Shown: positions 44,433 through 53,298, numbered from the stretch's first letter. The stretch: DNA of 64,000 bases from JABCZS01 sp041660525 (GCA_041660525.1 JBAZWD010000007.1:70178-134177), one strand, 5' to 3'. Made by a program: numbers and translations. Notes: generated by a model from the letters alone, not told the origin.

Positions 44433-45044
44433 TTATAATTTCCCAGAATTCTCAGCTAGATATTTCGCAACGCCAGCCGGTGTTGCATTCATGCCTTTAT
44501 CACCTTTCTTCCAACCAGCAGGACAAACTTCGCCGTGTTCTTCATGGAATTGCAAAGCATCAACCAAACGCACTAATTCATCAATATTACGGCCTATCGG
44601 CAAATCATTAATAATTTGTACCCGAACTACACCATTTTTATCAATTAAAATAGCTGCGCGGTAAGCAACGCCGATTTCTTGATGTTGAACACCATAATCT
44701 TTGGCGATTTTATGGTTAATATCAGCAATCAAAGGATAATTCACCGGCCCAATACCGCCGTCATTCACAGGCGTATCGCGCCAAGCTTTATGGGTAAAAT
44801 GTGAATCAATAGAAATCCCGATGACTTCCACATTACGCTCATTAAATTGATCCATACGTTTATCCAAGGCAATCAGCTCTGAAGGACAAACAAAGGTAAA
44901 ATCCAAAGGGTAAAAGAACAATAAGGCATATTTGCCTTTGATATTTTCAGCTAAATTATATTGGCCAATAATCTCGCCCGCTTTATTAACAGCAGGGGCT
45001 GTAAAATCAGGTGCCTTGCGGCCTACAAGTATTGCGTCACTCAT
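44433..45044 (-). CDS. Typical 2-Cys peroxiredoxin (AhpC/Prx type)
   Basis: Thiol peroxidase of 203 residues that reduces hydrogen peroxide and alkyl hydroperoxides. The peroxidatic Cys is in FYPLDFTFVCPSELIAL (near residue 50) and the resolving Cys is in GEVCPAGWKKGDKGM at the C-terminus. GVAYRAAILIDKNG is also typical. ATG at 45050 lies directly on the GGAG site; ATG at 45044 has correct spacing and gives MSDAIL. It is divergent from bfd, and the space between holds a Fur-like site, tying it to iron and oxidative stress control. Confidence 0.94.
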   Translation of the reverse strand: MSDAILVGRKAPDFTAPAVNKAGEIIGQYNLAENIKGKYALLFFYPLDFTFVCPSELIALDKRMDQFNERNVEVIGISIDSHFTHKAWRDTPVNDGGIGPVNYPLIADINHKIAKDYGVQHQEIGVAYRAAILIDKNGVVRVQIINDLPIGRNIDELVRLVDALQFHEEHGEVCPAGWKKGDKGMNATPAGVAKYLAENSGKL

Positions 45045-45072
45045 GTGCATCTCCTAAATATTGATAATGGTG

Positions 45073-45102
45073 TTGACAATGATTCTCATTTGCGTTTATA
45101 AT
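45073..45102 (+). promoter_or_regulatory. Promoter of bfd with overlapping Fur-like box
   Basis: A near-consensus promoter, TTGACA (45073-45078), 18 bases, TATAAT (45097-45102), faces bfd. GACAATGATTCTCATTTGC at 45075-45093 matches 14 of 19 positions of the Fur consensus and covers the -35 box and spacer. Repression by iron-loaded Fur is therefore likely. The same region lies upstream of the divergent peroxiredoxin gene. Confidence 0.72.
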
Positions 45103-45134
45103 AACAGCATAAGCCATTAAAAAGCAAGGGTATC

Positions 45135-45332
45135 ATGTACGTTTGTATCTGTCATGCCATCACGGATAAACAAATCCGCACCGAAGTCTGCCAAGGCGCT
45201 ACGTGCCTTACAAGCCTTCAGAAAAAGCTTCCTGTAGCCACATGTTGTGGCACATGTGCTTGTCTTGCAAAAGAAGTTATTGATGAGACTTTAGCTGAAT
45301 TAAAACATTCGGCTGAACATCAAGTCGCATAG
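45135..45332 (+). CDS. bfd: Bacterioferritin-associated ferredoxin
   Basis: A 65-residue [2Fe-2S] ferredoxin that helps release iron from bacterioferritin under iron shortage. Cluster cysteines are at positions 4 and 6 (MYVCICHAITD) and in CCGTCACLAKEV; the CxC plus CxxC spacing matches the BFD-like domain. A strong promoter with a Fur-like box lies just upstream, in keeping with low-iron induction. No bacterioferritin gene is in the window. Confidence 0.9.
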   Translation: MYVCICHAITDKQIRTEVCQGATCLTSLQKKLPVATCCGTCACLAKEVIDETLAELKHSAEHQVA

Positions 45333-45385
45333 CTCTATGGCGCAGCAGTCCCACACCATTACCACTTATAATAGAGGGCGTATCA

Positions 45386-45856
45386 ATGCAGACGCTTGAA
45401 ATGTATAAAATTGTCCCTGAAAATCGGCAAAAAATTCTAAAAATCTTAGATGAACTTCTGAAATTGGCGATCGCGGAAGATCAAAATCATGGATTCTGTG
45501 TAAACTGCTACGAGGCAGGAGATTTGCCTGATAATGCTTACGTAGGGTTAATAAAATATAATAATAATATTGCAGGATTCTCTTTGTTTCTACCCCTACA
45601 AAAAGATATTTTAATGATGCGTAACTTTTACATATTTAAAGATTACCGTGATTTAATCAGTGTGAAAGAGACATTTGGGCATAAAGCAAATTTCTTTCTA
45701 GATAAGGGATATGAGAAATTTCATAACTGGGTAGATAAAAAACACAATTATATAATAAGCATGTCTTTGCATGCTCTAATGGGAGAAATCATAGGATTTG
45801 TACTTACCTTTGTTGTACTAGAGCATAAGTTTAAAAATTTATTAACAGATATATGA
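45386..45856 (+). CDS. Unknown 156-residue protein, possibly GNAT-like
   Basis: No family is recognised with confidence. The order of helices and strands (MYKIVPENRQKILKILDELL, AYVGLIKYNNNIAGFSLFLP, LMMRNFYIFKDYRD, GHKANFFLDKGYEKFHNW) vaguely recalls a GNAT fold but lacks the RxxGxG/A loop. A hydrophobic stretch (LMGEIIGFVLTFVVLEH) is near the C-terminus. It overlaps the next gene by 4 bases (ATGA), so the two are coupled. It may be cotranscribed with bfd, 53 bases upstream. Confidence 0.6.
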   Translation: MQTLEMYKIVPENRQKILKILDELLKLAIAEDQNHGFCVNCYEAGDLPDNAYVGLIKYNNNIAGFSLFLPLQKDILMMRNFYIFKDYRDLISVKETFGHKANFFLDKGYEKFHNWVDKKHNYIISMSLHALMGEIIGFVLTFVVLEHKFKNLLTDI

Positions 45857-46335
45857 TAGAACAAATTTTCCAAGAACAATATGCGCCTGAATTTCAATAT
45901 TTGTTGGAAGATACTTTAGAATATGATGCAACAAATTTAGTCCTAAAAGGACGTTATAAATACAACAATTCCCCATATCTTGTCTTGCCTGACAAACTTA
46001 TGAATTCTGAAGACATGTTATTCATTATGAATCAGGCTGTATATTGCTTTTTGTTCTTTTATTTAAACAATAAGAACAATATCGATATCAAGCATTTCAA
46101 AGATAATTTTCTTGAAAATATGGTTGCAGTGTCGCAAACATTTCAGTTAAAAAGTCATATCTACAAAGCAAAAGATCCCAATACCTTCTCGCTTAGATTG
46201 ATCAAAAAAATCACAGATAAAAAACAACGAGATTGGTTTAAGCTGCAATTTGAAATGTCGGACCATAAATATAACGGCAATATAAAAATTTGTCTATTGC
46301 ATGAAAATGTTCACAAAATGCAAGCGACGATTTAA
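45853..46335 (+). CDS. Unknown 160-residue protein coupled to the preceding gene
   Basis: Not recognised. It is a mixed helix/strand, soluble protein, with YAPEFQYLLEDTLEYDA at the start and FLENMVAVSQTFQLKSHIYK and NIKICLLHENVHKM later. A hot-dog-like fold is conceivable from the final strands but is not supported by a clear motif. Its start overlaps the upstream gene by 4 bases, implying joint production. It ends 5 bases from a convergent reading frame. Confidence 0.58.
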   Translation: MIEQIFQEQYAPEFQYLLEDTLEYDATNLVLKGRYKYNNSPYLVLPDKLMNSEDMLFIMNQAVYCFLFFYLNNKNNIDIKHFKDNFLENMVAVSQTFQLKSHIYKAKDPNTFSLRLIKKITDKKQRDWFKLQFEMSDHKYNGNIKICLLHENVHKMQATI

Positions 46336-46340
46336 AATTC

Positions 46341-46592
46341 TTAAAGCATTTTACATAAATCTTGGTGATAATAATCCAGCAAATTAACGATCATCTCCCA
46401 ATGTCCATCATTCACTTTAGGTAAAAAACGTGCCATTTCTTGATTAAATTCATGTGAAAGTTTTGAGTCGGTTTTTAAAAGTTTGTATATTAATACAAAG
46501 CTTCCATCATAAAATTTTTCACGGGTTAAGTGTCGCTGCTGGTCCCCCTGGCTGCTGAGAATATTTTGCTTTAGCTTCTTTTTGTTTTTCAT
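46341..46592 (-). pseudogene. Possible out-of-frame C-terminal part of the 647-residue protein
   Basis: An open frame of 83 codons overlaps the end of the 647-residue gene by 74 bases in another frame. Its distal part (HLTREKFYDGSFVLIYKLLK, then LSHEFNQEMARFLPK) reads like a normal soluble protein. Deleting one G of the five-G run on the minus strand near 46542-46546 would join QPG to DQQRHLTREKF and extend the larger protein by about 60 residues. So this may be a frameshifted tail, a sequencing error, or chance. Confidence 0.4.
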
Positions 46593-48462
46593 TCAAAACA
46601 ACATAAGCAGCATAAACGCCTTGCTGAGTACCTGCATTTTTTGTTTCTTGGATTATTTGCTCTGCATAAATAGAGTGTTTTTCTTTGGCTTTTGGGACTA
46701 AATATTTTTCAATCTTTTCGGCCTTTTTCTGCGCCATGGGAAATCCATTATCGTCATCACTACCTTTTAATCTTTCATCGGGCAGCTTTTTAAAATTTTT
46801 ATTAACATTGTCTTCTAATTGAGGTCTTAATGGTGGTGCAATATAAGCGGTAGATATGCTATTTTTTCCGCCCTCACGTAGTGCCGTGACTAATCCATTC
46901 CACGGGCGCGGAGAAAAAATATTTTTTATACGCTTCTCTAGATGCGCACCATTAATTTTTTTGTATCTAACAAAAACCTGCTCATTCGATTCACGTGCTT
47001 GCATATGTACTATCAATCGTCTCGTATCAAAACTATATACTTTCCCTTTATAAATCCCAATTTCAATCTCTGGAACATTATTTGTATAGGCTGGATCAGC
47101 AACTAACTTATCTCGTAAATCTGAAAGTTTTGTTTTATCAGAAAAAGTTGGACTTATTCCTCTTTGTGCTACGCGTAGTTTAAATGGATTAATAATGCCT
47201 GCATCAGGTAGCTTCGCAAATTCTTCCGCTGTTAAAATGCGATCTTCAGGTGCAACTTGTGAATGGCGCATTTCGGAACTAAATTCAGATAATGCAACTA
47301 ATTCAAGTTCAACTTCTTCTTTATCTTGCTCTTTGATAGCGCTAAGTCTAGCCTCAAGTTCAACTATTTTTGCGTTAACATTATCAGGATTACTTAAAAA
47401 TGGTGCTTGTTGATGTAAGCCATAAATCTTGCGATATAATTCTAATGCTTTTGATATTGTCCATAATTGTTCAGATAGATCAGATGCTATTAGACTGTGT
47501 CGGTAATAACGTTCTGCTTCGCATGTTTTTAGGCCAAGAGTAGTCTCATTATATTCCATTCCTGGTGTTAATATTACTACTTCATAGGCTTCCTGGATAT
47601 AATGATCAGCATCAGAAAAATTATTTTCATAGATACGTACCGTAATAAGATTTAATAATATTGCCGCCCATAAGGGATCATCTTTTTGACAAAAATGATC
47701 AGCAGACTCAAACATCTCTTCTATATATTTCTTCTCTTTTTTAGACACTGCTTGGTTTTTTCTAACTTGGTTAGCAACAATCGCACAAAATTGGCCTATT
47801 GCTAACACTAATTCACGCCGCGTCTTTTCCGAGTCATCGCTTTCAACTTTAATCAAGGCGTTAAAAGAGGCCATCAATTGATGTAATTTGTCCTCATTCA
47901 ATTCTCTATAAACAGATGCTAAGGAGCGTATGCAGCGAAAACGATTCAGATGATCATCTTTTTCACATCCAGTGAGGGCTGTTTCAACTTTCCAAGTCAA
48001 ATTCCGAAACCATTGGTCATTCATTTTATCACGAAGATCTTCGTAGCTAACCGCTTGCTGTTGAGCAATGGTCCCAGCAATATTCAACAGTTCGGTGACA
48101 ACATTTGTATAATGAGGCGCGTAGAGTGGATCATTTATTTTCGTTAAAATAAATTCCTCAACTGCACGCAGAATAGTTTGTGCAGATTCTTTTTTGTTTT
48201 TCCAGATTAAATCTTTAGAAAGCTCAATGGTCAGAAGTACAAAAAAATAGATATGTTGGGTTTGCTGCAGTCTTGTGCCACAAGCGATGGCATAAAGAAA
48301 TTGTTCTTTATCAAAAATACCATTATTTAAATCAAGATTAAGATCTTTAAATTTCTGAAGCAAAGTATTGATATCTGCTTCGTAAGGTTTTGATTTGGAT
48401 TGTAATTCTTTTTCAAGAACTGCTTTAACGCTATCGATTAATTTTTTGATGTCGGCATACAT
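46519..48462 (-). CDS. Unknown 647-residue helical-repeat protein, ParB-like segment
   Basis: Not recognised as a whole. Residues 1 to about 380 are alpha-helical with TPR-like spacing (ESAQTILRAVEEFILTK, DADHYIQEAYEVVIL). At about 400-500 the segment LSDLRDKLVADP, IEIGIYKGKVYSFDTRRLIV resembles the ParB-like fold seen in some polymorphic toxins, where a D-x-RRL motif follows a Gly-containing hairpin; this is a weak match. The C-terminus is charged and helical. No signal peptide or membrane segment is seen. It starts 5 bases after the alr stop and may be read through from that operon. The end may be frameshifted (see 46341-46592). Confidence 0.68.
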   Translation of the reverse strand: MYADIKKLIDSVKAVLEKELQSKSKPYEADINTLLQKFKDLNLDLNNGIFDKEQFLYAIACGTRLQQTQHIYFFVLLTIELSKDLIWKNKKESAQTILRAVEEFILTKINDPLYAPHYTNVVTELLNIAGTIAQQQAVSYEDLRDKMNDQWFRNLTWKVETALTGCEKDDHLNRFRCIRSLASVYRELNEDKLHQLMASFNALIKVESDDSEKTRRELVLAIGQFCAIVANQVRKNQAVSKKEKKYIEEMFESADHFCQKDDPLWAAILLNLITVRIYENNFSDADHYIQEAYEVVILTPGMEYNETTLGLKTCEAERYYRHSLIASDLSEQLWTISKALELYRKIYGLHQQAPFLSNPDNVNAKIVELEARLSAIKEQDKEEVELELVALSEFSSEMRHSQVAPEDRILTAEEFAKLPDAGIINPFKLRVAQRGISPTFSDKTKLSDLRDKLVADPAYTNNVPEIEIGIYKGKVYSFDTRRLIVHMQARESNEQVFVRYKKINGAHLEKRIKNIFSPRPWNGLVTALREGGKNSISTAYIAPPLRPQLEDNVNKNFKKLPDERLKGSDDDNGFPMAQKKAEKIEKYLVPKAKEKHSIYAEQIIQETKNAGTQQGVYAAYVVLNEKQKEAKAKYSQQPGGPAATLNP

Positions 48463-48467
48463 AGGAA

Positions 48468-49541
48468 TTACTTTTCTATAAACTTAACCCGTGAAGAAAT
48501 ATTAACCCATAGATTATAAGGCGTCGTATGTGCGCCTCTGGCGATAATTTCTATTGGTAATTCAGGTCCCCATAAAATCGCAACATCGCCAATTTTAGCA
48601 TGTGGACATGCGCGTAGATCAACTGTAATCATATCCATCGATACACGGCCAATTAAAGGGCAACGCACGCCATTAATTAATACGGGCGTACCTTGGGTCA
48701 TATTGCGCGGATAACCATCGGCGTAACCAAATCCTACTACACCAACGGGCATACCTTCTTCGCATTTCCAAGTTTCACCATAACCTACCGTTTCACCTTT
48801 TGGAATATGATTAATACTAATCAATTGGCTTTTCATCGTCATTACGGCTTGTAAACCCCGATCAATACCCACTTCATTTGGAAAAGGTGAAGCACCATAT
48901 AACATTAATCCCGGACGCACCCAATCTAAATGGGTATCAGGGTTAGAAAAAATTGCAGCTGATCGTGCAAGACTTTGCGGTCCTTCAAAGGTTGCGGTTA
49001 TTTTTTGAAAACGTGCTAATTGCTGAGACGTTTTAGGATTGCTGACATTATCGGCGCTCGCTAAATGGCTTAACGTAGTCATAGGTTTTGTGATTTGTGA
49101 ACATGCCATTAAGCGTTGATAGGCTAATTGGATCTTATCAACTGGAAAACCTAAACGGCCTAAGCCTGTTTCAATTTTAAACCATACCGTAATGGGTTTT
49201 GCTAATGTAGTTTGTTCTAAATAATCAATTTGATAATCAGAATGAATGACTACTTGTATATCAAATTGTGCGCAGGCTTTTAATTCTTCTAAATCGGAAA
49301 AGCCGGTCATTGCTACTATGGGATGTGTCACCCCCGCTTCTCGCAACATTAGCGCTTCATCAACGCGAGATACACCAAATGCATCGGCCTCTAACAAGGT
49401 TTTTGCAATGCGCACAATGCCATGGCCATAACCATTGGCTTTAAGCACCACTAATACTTTACTTTTGGGTGCATATTGTTTCACTACGGAAAAATTATGA
49501 TGCAGAGCACCCAGATTAATTTGTGCGATAGGGGTCGTCAT
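48468..49541 (-). CDS. alr: Alanine racemase
   Basis: PLP enzyme making D-alanine for peptidoglycan, 357 residues. The PLP-binding Lys lies in VLVVLKANGYGHG near residue 34. The second catalytic base is the Tyr in GYGETWKCEEG, and VRPGLMLYGASPF, GFGYADGYPRNM and GRVSMDMITVD are all conserved. It is the last conserved gene of the rpsF-priB-rpsR-DUF2232-rplI-dnaB-alr operon, 36 bases after dnaB. Confidence 0.96.
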   Translation of the reverse strand: MTTPIAQINLGALHHNFSVVKQYAPKSKVLVVLKANGYGHGIVRIAKTLLEADAFGVSRVDEALMLREAGVTHPIVAMTGFSDLEELKACAQFDIQVVIHSDYQIDYLEQTTLAKPITVWFKIETGLGRLGFPVDKIQLAYQRLMACSQITKPMTTLSHLASADNVSNPKTSQQLARFQKITATFEGPQSLARSAAIFSNPDTHLDWVRPGLMLYGASPFPNEVGIDRGLQAVMTMKSQLISINHIPKGETVGYGETWKCEEGMPVGVVGFGYADGYPRNMTQGTPVLINGVRCPLIGRVSMDMITVDLRACPHAKIGDVAILWGPELPIEIIARGAHTTPYNLWVNISSRVKFIEK

Positions 49542-49577
49542 AAGCGCTAGATCCTAATGTAAGATTCAAGTAAATTT

Positions 49578-50933
49578 CTAGTAACTGTAGTTGTCTGCAG
49601 TGAAATTTTCAAAACGGCAATACTGACCGCGAAAAGTGAGGCGCACGGTACCCGTTGGGCCGTTACGTTGTTTAGCAATAATGACTTCTGCTACGTTTTT
49701 ATCGGGTGTTTCTTTGTTATAAACTTCATCACGATAAATAAATACAATTAAATCAGCGTCTTGCTCAATAGCACCGGATTCACGTAAGTCGGACATGATC
49801 GGGCGTTTATTAGGACGATGTTCAAGTTCTCGATTTAATTGGGATAACGCAATCACTGGGACTTTTAATTCTTTTGCCAATAATTTTAAGGAACGAGAGA
49901 TTTCTGAAATTTCTGTGGTGCGATTTTCTTTATTGCCAGGCACCGTCATTAATTGTAAATAATCGACTACTATAACGCCGAGTTCTCCATGTTCGCGAAC
50001 TGCGCGGCGGGCGCGGGTACGAATTTCTCCAGGGCTCATGCCTGGCGTATCATCAATAAATAATGCCGTATCATTTAAAATAGAAACAGCCGAACTAAAG
50101 CGTGGCCAATCTTCTTCCACTAATTTTCCGGTACGCAAACGGTGTTGTTCAATTTGCCCAAGTGATGAAATCATACGTGTAGCCAATTGCTCACCTGGCA
50201 TTTCTAAGCTGAAAATTAAAGCGGGTTTTTTTTCTTTAATAATAATATTTTCGACAATATTCATCGCAAAAGTTGTTTTACCCATACTTGGCCGGCCCGC
50301 AACAATAATTAAATCTGAATGTTGTAAACCTGCGGTGAGATTATCAAAATCATCATAACCTGTGGCCATACCGGTTACGGTGCTTTGTGCATGGAATAAA
50401 TGATCGATACGCTCAACGGCACGTACAAGTAAACCTTTGACACTTTGCGGGCCGGTTTTGCCGCGGGTTTTTTCTTCTGCAATGGCAAATACTTTACGTT
50501 CCGCTTCATCCACTAAACCCATGGGATCTTGACCGCGCGGATTATAACCACTTTGTGCAATCTCATTGCCCGCACTAATCAGACGTCTTAAAATCCCCCG
50601 CTCACGAATAATATCTGCATAAGCTGCAACGTTTGATGCGCCCGGGGTGTTTTTTGCAAGTTCAATTAAATACGCTAAACCGCCGACTGCATCTAATTTT
50701 TGCAGCGCAGTTAAATTTTCCGAGAGTGTAATGACATCAATGGGCTGTATTTTTTCAACCATGTTTTGCATGGCGCGAAAAATAAGGCGATGATCGTGAC
50801 GATAAAAATCTTCTTCCGTCACACGTTCAGACACACGTTCCCACGCTTCGTTATCGAGCATCAAACCGCCCAATATGGATTGTTCGGCTTCGATGGAATG
50901 CGGGGGAACTTTTAATTCATCGACATCTGTCAT
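49578..50933 (-). CDS. dnaB: Replicative DNA helicase
   Basis: Hexameric fork helicase (451 residues). The N-terminal domain starts KVPPHSIEAEQSILGGLMLD. The RecA-like domain has Walker A GRPSMGKTTFAMN, Walker B-like GVIVVDYLQLM, and IALSQLNRELEHRPNKRPIMSDLRESG-type motifs in usual order, ending RLTFRGQYCRFENF. No intein or insertion was seen. It follows rplI by 4 bases. Confidence 0.97.
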   Translation of the reverse strand: MTDVDELKVPPHSIEAEQSILGGLMLDNEAWERVSERVTEEDFYRHDHRLIFRAMQNMVEKIQPIDVITLSENLTALQKLDAVGGLAYLIELAKNTPGASNVAAYADIIRERGILRRLISAGNEIAQSGYNPRGQDPMGLVDEAERKVFAIAEEKTRGKTGPQSVKGLLVRAVERIDHLFHAQSTVTGMATGYDDFDNLTAGLQHSDLIIVAGRPSMGKTTFAMNIVENIIIKEKKPALIFSLEMPGEQLATRMISSLGQIEQHRLRTGKLVEEDWPRFSSAVSILNDTALFIDDTPGMSPGEIRTRARRAVREHGELGVIVVDYLQLMTVPGNKENRTTEISEISRSLKLLAKELKVPVIALSQLNRELEHRPNKRPIMSDLRESGAIEQDADLIVFIYRDEVYNKETPDKNVAEVIIAKQRNGPTGTVRLTFRGQYCRFENFTADNYSY

Positions 50934-50937
50934 GAAT

Positions 50938-51396
50938 CTAATCCTTCGCTTTCTCCAACTGAACGTTAACGTTCACAGTTGCAGTCACATCACTGTGTAA
51001 TTGTAAATCAACTTTATATTCACCCAACATCCGCAATGGACCTTGTGGTAATAATACTTCTTTATTTTCTACGGCAACACCGGCTTCAGTAATCGCGTGC
51101 GCTAAATCACGTACACCTAAAGATCCGAATAATTTACCTTCTTCACTGGCATTGGTTTTGATCACAACAGTTAATGCATTTAAAGCAGCGGCGCGCATTG
51201 AAGCTTGTGCTAATTCTTCTGCAGCGTGTTTTTCTAAATCTGCGCGTTTTTCTTCAAAACGTGCGGTATTGGCGGCTGTTGCAAAAACGGCCTTTTTTTG
51301 TGGAATTAAAAAATTACGTGCATAACCTGATTTGACTTCAACAGCTTCACCTAGATTACCTAATTTTTTTATTTTCTCTAACAATATTATTTTCAT
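50938..51396 (-). CDS. rplI: Ribosomal protein bL9
   Basis: Large-subunit protein bL9, 152 residues. The N-terminal domain MKIILLEKIKKLGNLGEAVE and VKSGYARNFLIPQKKA are diagnostic; a long linker helix leads to the C-terminal domain (KLFGSLGVRDLAHAI). Two ATGs are adjacent (51399 and 51396); the second has better spacing from the AGAGG site and shares one base with the upstream stop (TGATG). Confidence 0.96.
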   Translation of the reverse strand: MKIILLEKIKKLGNLGEAVEVKSGYARNFLIPQKKAVFATAANTARFEEKRADLEKHAAEELAQASMRAAALNALTVVIKTNASEEGKLFGSLGVRDLAHAITEAGVAVENKEVLLPQGPLRMLGEYKVDLQLHSDVTATVNVNVQLEKAKD

Positions 51397-52283
51397 CATT
51401 TACCTCTTGTGCGTGTTCTTAAATCCAAAAAACTGTCGGCCAGTGCAACCATTGCTAATAACGGTAAAATCCATGCACTTAATCCAAACAAAACAATATA
51501 AAACAATACAAACCACGTTGTTCCTAATAGCTTCGTGTTCATATACCAATGCATCCAAGCGATACCGGCAATGCTATAAACAAATATACATAACACAGCG
51601 AGTTGCAAAGCGACTTGCACATGCGGCATGAATAATGTCCATAAAATACTAAGTAATAAAAGCGCAGCCATATAACGCGATAAACGTAATCCTTGAAACT
51701 CTGTACGAAATCCACCTGGATTATACCAACGGCTTTGAAAATAGCGCGCCGTGAGCAATAACGATATTTGCAATAAAAATAACATCATGGGCCAAGCGAT
51801 CATGGTCGTCTTGGTCATGGTATCCAAATACATTTCCCGGAACGTTTGCCCAGCACTTGCGACAGGCATACCATCGCCAAAAAAGCGCTGATGCATATAC
51901 TGATAAAGCTCATCATACATAATGGGTCCGTCTATGCCATAACTTAATAAGGCACAAACCACCACGATGACAAACCCTAACTGCAAACTCAAAGTCAAAG
52001 AGCGAAATTTCTGCAAGCTATACGCCATGGCCCACAAGGGTGCCACAAGAACAAAAAACGCTAGCAATTCACCCATAGTGCCGTTAAAACGTAAATTATT
52101 AAACACATAAAAATTAACACCGCCTACTAATCCAAGGCTAAGCATACCAAGATAAAGATTTTGTCTTAGTGTGGCAAACACAGCCCAGGCTAAACCGACC
52201 CAGTTTAATAGGGGTGCTAGCGCGAGTGCTATCGCAATCGGCAAGCTGAGGTAATAATTTTCAGCAATACGTTGTATACGCAT
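51396..52283 (-). CDS. DUF2232 family membrane protein
   Basis: Polytopic inner-membrane protein of 295 residues with about eight helices, matching the DUF2232 proteins that sit between rpsR and rplI in many Legionellales and other gammaproteobacteria. The central loop MYDELYQYMHQRFFG and a conserved Trp-rich helix (TTWFVLFYIVLFGLSAW) are seen. The function is unknown; relatives resemble energy-coupling-factor S components in topology. It overlaps the first possible rplI start by 4 bases. Confidence 0.82.
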   Translation of the reverse strand: MRIQRIAENYYLSLPIAIALALAPLLNWVGLAWAVFATLRQNLYLGMLSLGLVGGVNFYVFNNLRFNGTMGELLAFFVLVAPLWAMAYSLQKFRSLTLSLQLGFVIVVVCALLSYGIDGPIMYDELYQYMHQRFFGDGMPVASAGQTFREMYLDTMTKTTMIAWPMMLFLLQISLLLTARYFQSRWYNPGGFRTEFQGLRLSRYMAALLLLSILWTLFMPHVQVALQLAVLCIFVYSIAGIAWMHWYMNTKLLGTTWFVLFYIVLFGLSAWILPLLAMVALADSFLDLRTRTRGK

Positions 52284-52301
52284 AGCTCTCGCTCCTATGA
52301 A

Positions 52302-52538
52302 TTAGTCGCTATAAGGCAATAAAGCCAAAAAGCGCGCCAATTTAATCGCTTTAGATAATTTTCTTTGATAAAACGCATGCGTGCCAGTAATACGGCTAGG
52401 AACAATTTGTCCGCTAGGCGTTACATAAGCTTTCAGCATATATATATCTTTATAGTCTACTTCTGTCGCATCAGTAGCTGTAAATTTACAATATTTCTTG
52501 CGCCATGGTGCTGTTTGAGGACGCTTCTTGTTGATCAT
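52302..52538 (-). CDS. rpsR: Ribosomal protein bS18
   Basis: Small-subunit protein bS18, 78 residues. YCKFTATDATEVDYKDIYML and PSRITGTHAFYQRKLSKAIK followed by ARFLALLPYSD are the conserved core. An AAGGAG site precedes the ATG. Its first 53 bases overlap the end of priB in another frame, an unusually long overlap. Confidence 0.97.
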   Translation of the reverse strand: MINKKRPQTAPWRKKYCKFTATDATEVDYKDIYMLKAYVTPSGQIVPSRITGTHAFYQRKLSKAIKLARFLALLPYSD

Positions 52539-52854
52539 TTTGAGACTCCTTACTTAATTCCAAATGTTGTACATAAAAAACCATTTCTTGTGCGCCGCCT
52601 CGAAGTTGCCGCACGCTTAAAAAACCCATTAATATCAGTTGCGCATCCGGTTGTAATTCTGAGCTTTGCTTGGTAAACAAATCTCCACTGACTACGGCTC
52701 GTATTTTGCAATACGCTTGCCGAGACAATAAACCTTCATATTGCATAGACCGATGTTCAAACGAAAACTCTGCATGCCCTATTCCGCTCGGACTGTATCG
52801 CACTTGCACTTGGCCTGCGATAGTTCCGGCTAACTGTAATTGATTAATCGGCAA
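52486..52854 (-). CDS. priB: Primosomal replication protein N (PriB)
   Basis: Single-stranded-DNA-binding OB-fold protein that helps restart stalled forks with PriA. INQLQLAGTIAGQVQVRYSP, HAEFSFEHRSMQYEG, then CKIRAVVSGDLFTKQ and LILMGFLSVRQLRGGAQEMV match PriB. The upstream ATG at 52896 would add a basic stretch read inside rpsF; the family start suggests TTG at 52854, following a GAAGAAGAA purine run (122 residues). The start is therefore uncertain. The C-terminal tail is longer than in E. coli PriB and overlaps rpsR by 53 bases. Its place between rpsF and rpsR is conserved. Confidence 0.85.
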   Translation of the reverse strand: MPINQLQLAGTIAGQVQVRYSPSGIGHAEFSFEHRSMQYEGLLSRQAYCKIRAVVSGDLFTKQSSELQPDAQLILMGFLSVRQLRGGAQEMVFYVQHLELSKESQNDQQEASSNSTMAQEIL

Positions 52855-53230
52855 TTTCTTCTTCTTCAAATACAGGCGCCATTTTAGCCGCTTCACGTTT
52901 GGCTTCTTCTTCTTTGCTCTTCGATAAAGAGGAAGGTGTAGTAATGGCTTCTTTGCGCTGAAGAATTAATTTACGAATAACCGCATCGTTAAAACGAAAG
53001 GCATTTTCAAGTTCTGCTAAGGTATTTTCATTACATTCAATGTTCATCAAGACGTAATGGGCTTTATGTACTTTATTGATAGGATAAGCCAATTGACGAC
53101 GACCCCAGTCTTCAAGACGGTGTACTTTACCTTGCGCTGTTTCTATCATGCTGCGGTAACGATCAACCATCGCACCGACTTGTTCACTTTGATCAGGATG
53201 TACGAGAAATACGATTTCATAATGTCGCAT
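52844..53230 (-). CDS. rpsF: Ribosomal protein bS6
   Basis: Small-subunit protein bS6, 128 residues. MRHYEIVFLVHPDQSEQVGA, LEDWGRRQLAYPINKVHKAH and YVLMNIECNENTLAELENAF are conserved; an acidic C-terminal tail (FEEEEIAD) recalls the glutamate tail of bS6. It is the first gene of the ribosomal/replication operon. AGAAGGG serves as ribosome site, and a TATAAT on the minus strand (53304-53299) is a plausible -10 box. Confidence 0.96.
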   Translation of the reverse strand: MRHYEIVFLVHPDQSEQVGAMVDRYRSMIETAQGKVHRLEDWGRRQLAYPINKVHKAHYVLMNIECNENTLAELENAFRFNDAVIRKLILQRKEAITTPSSLSKSKEEEAKREAAKMAPVFEEEEIAD

Positions 53231-53298
53231 AGTTTGCCCTTCTGGTTTTAGCCACCCAACTTATTTCGGTGTGACAAGGTTATGTTAGGAAAAAAGCG

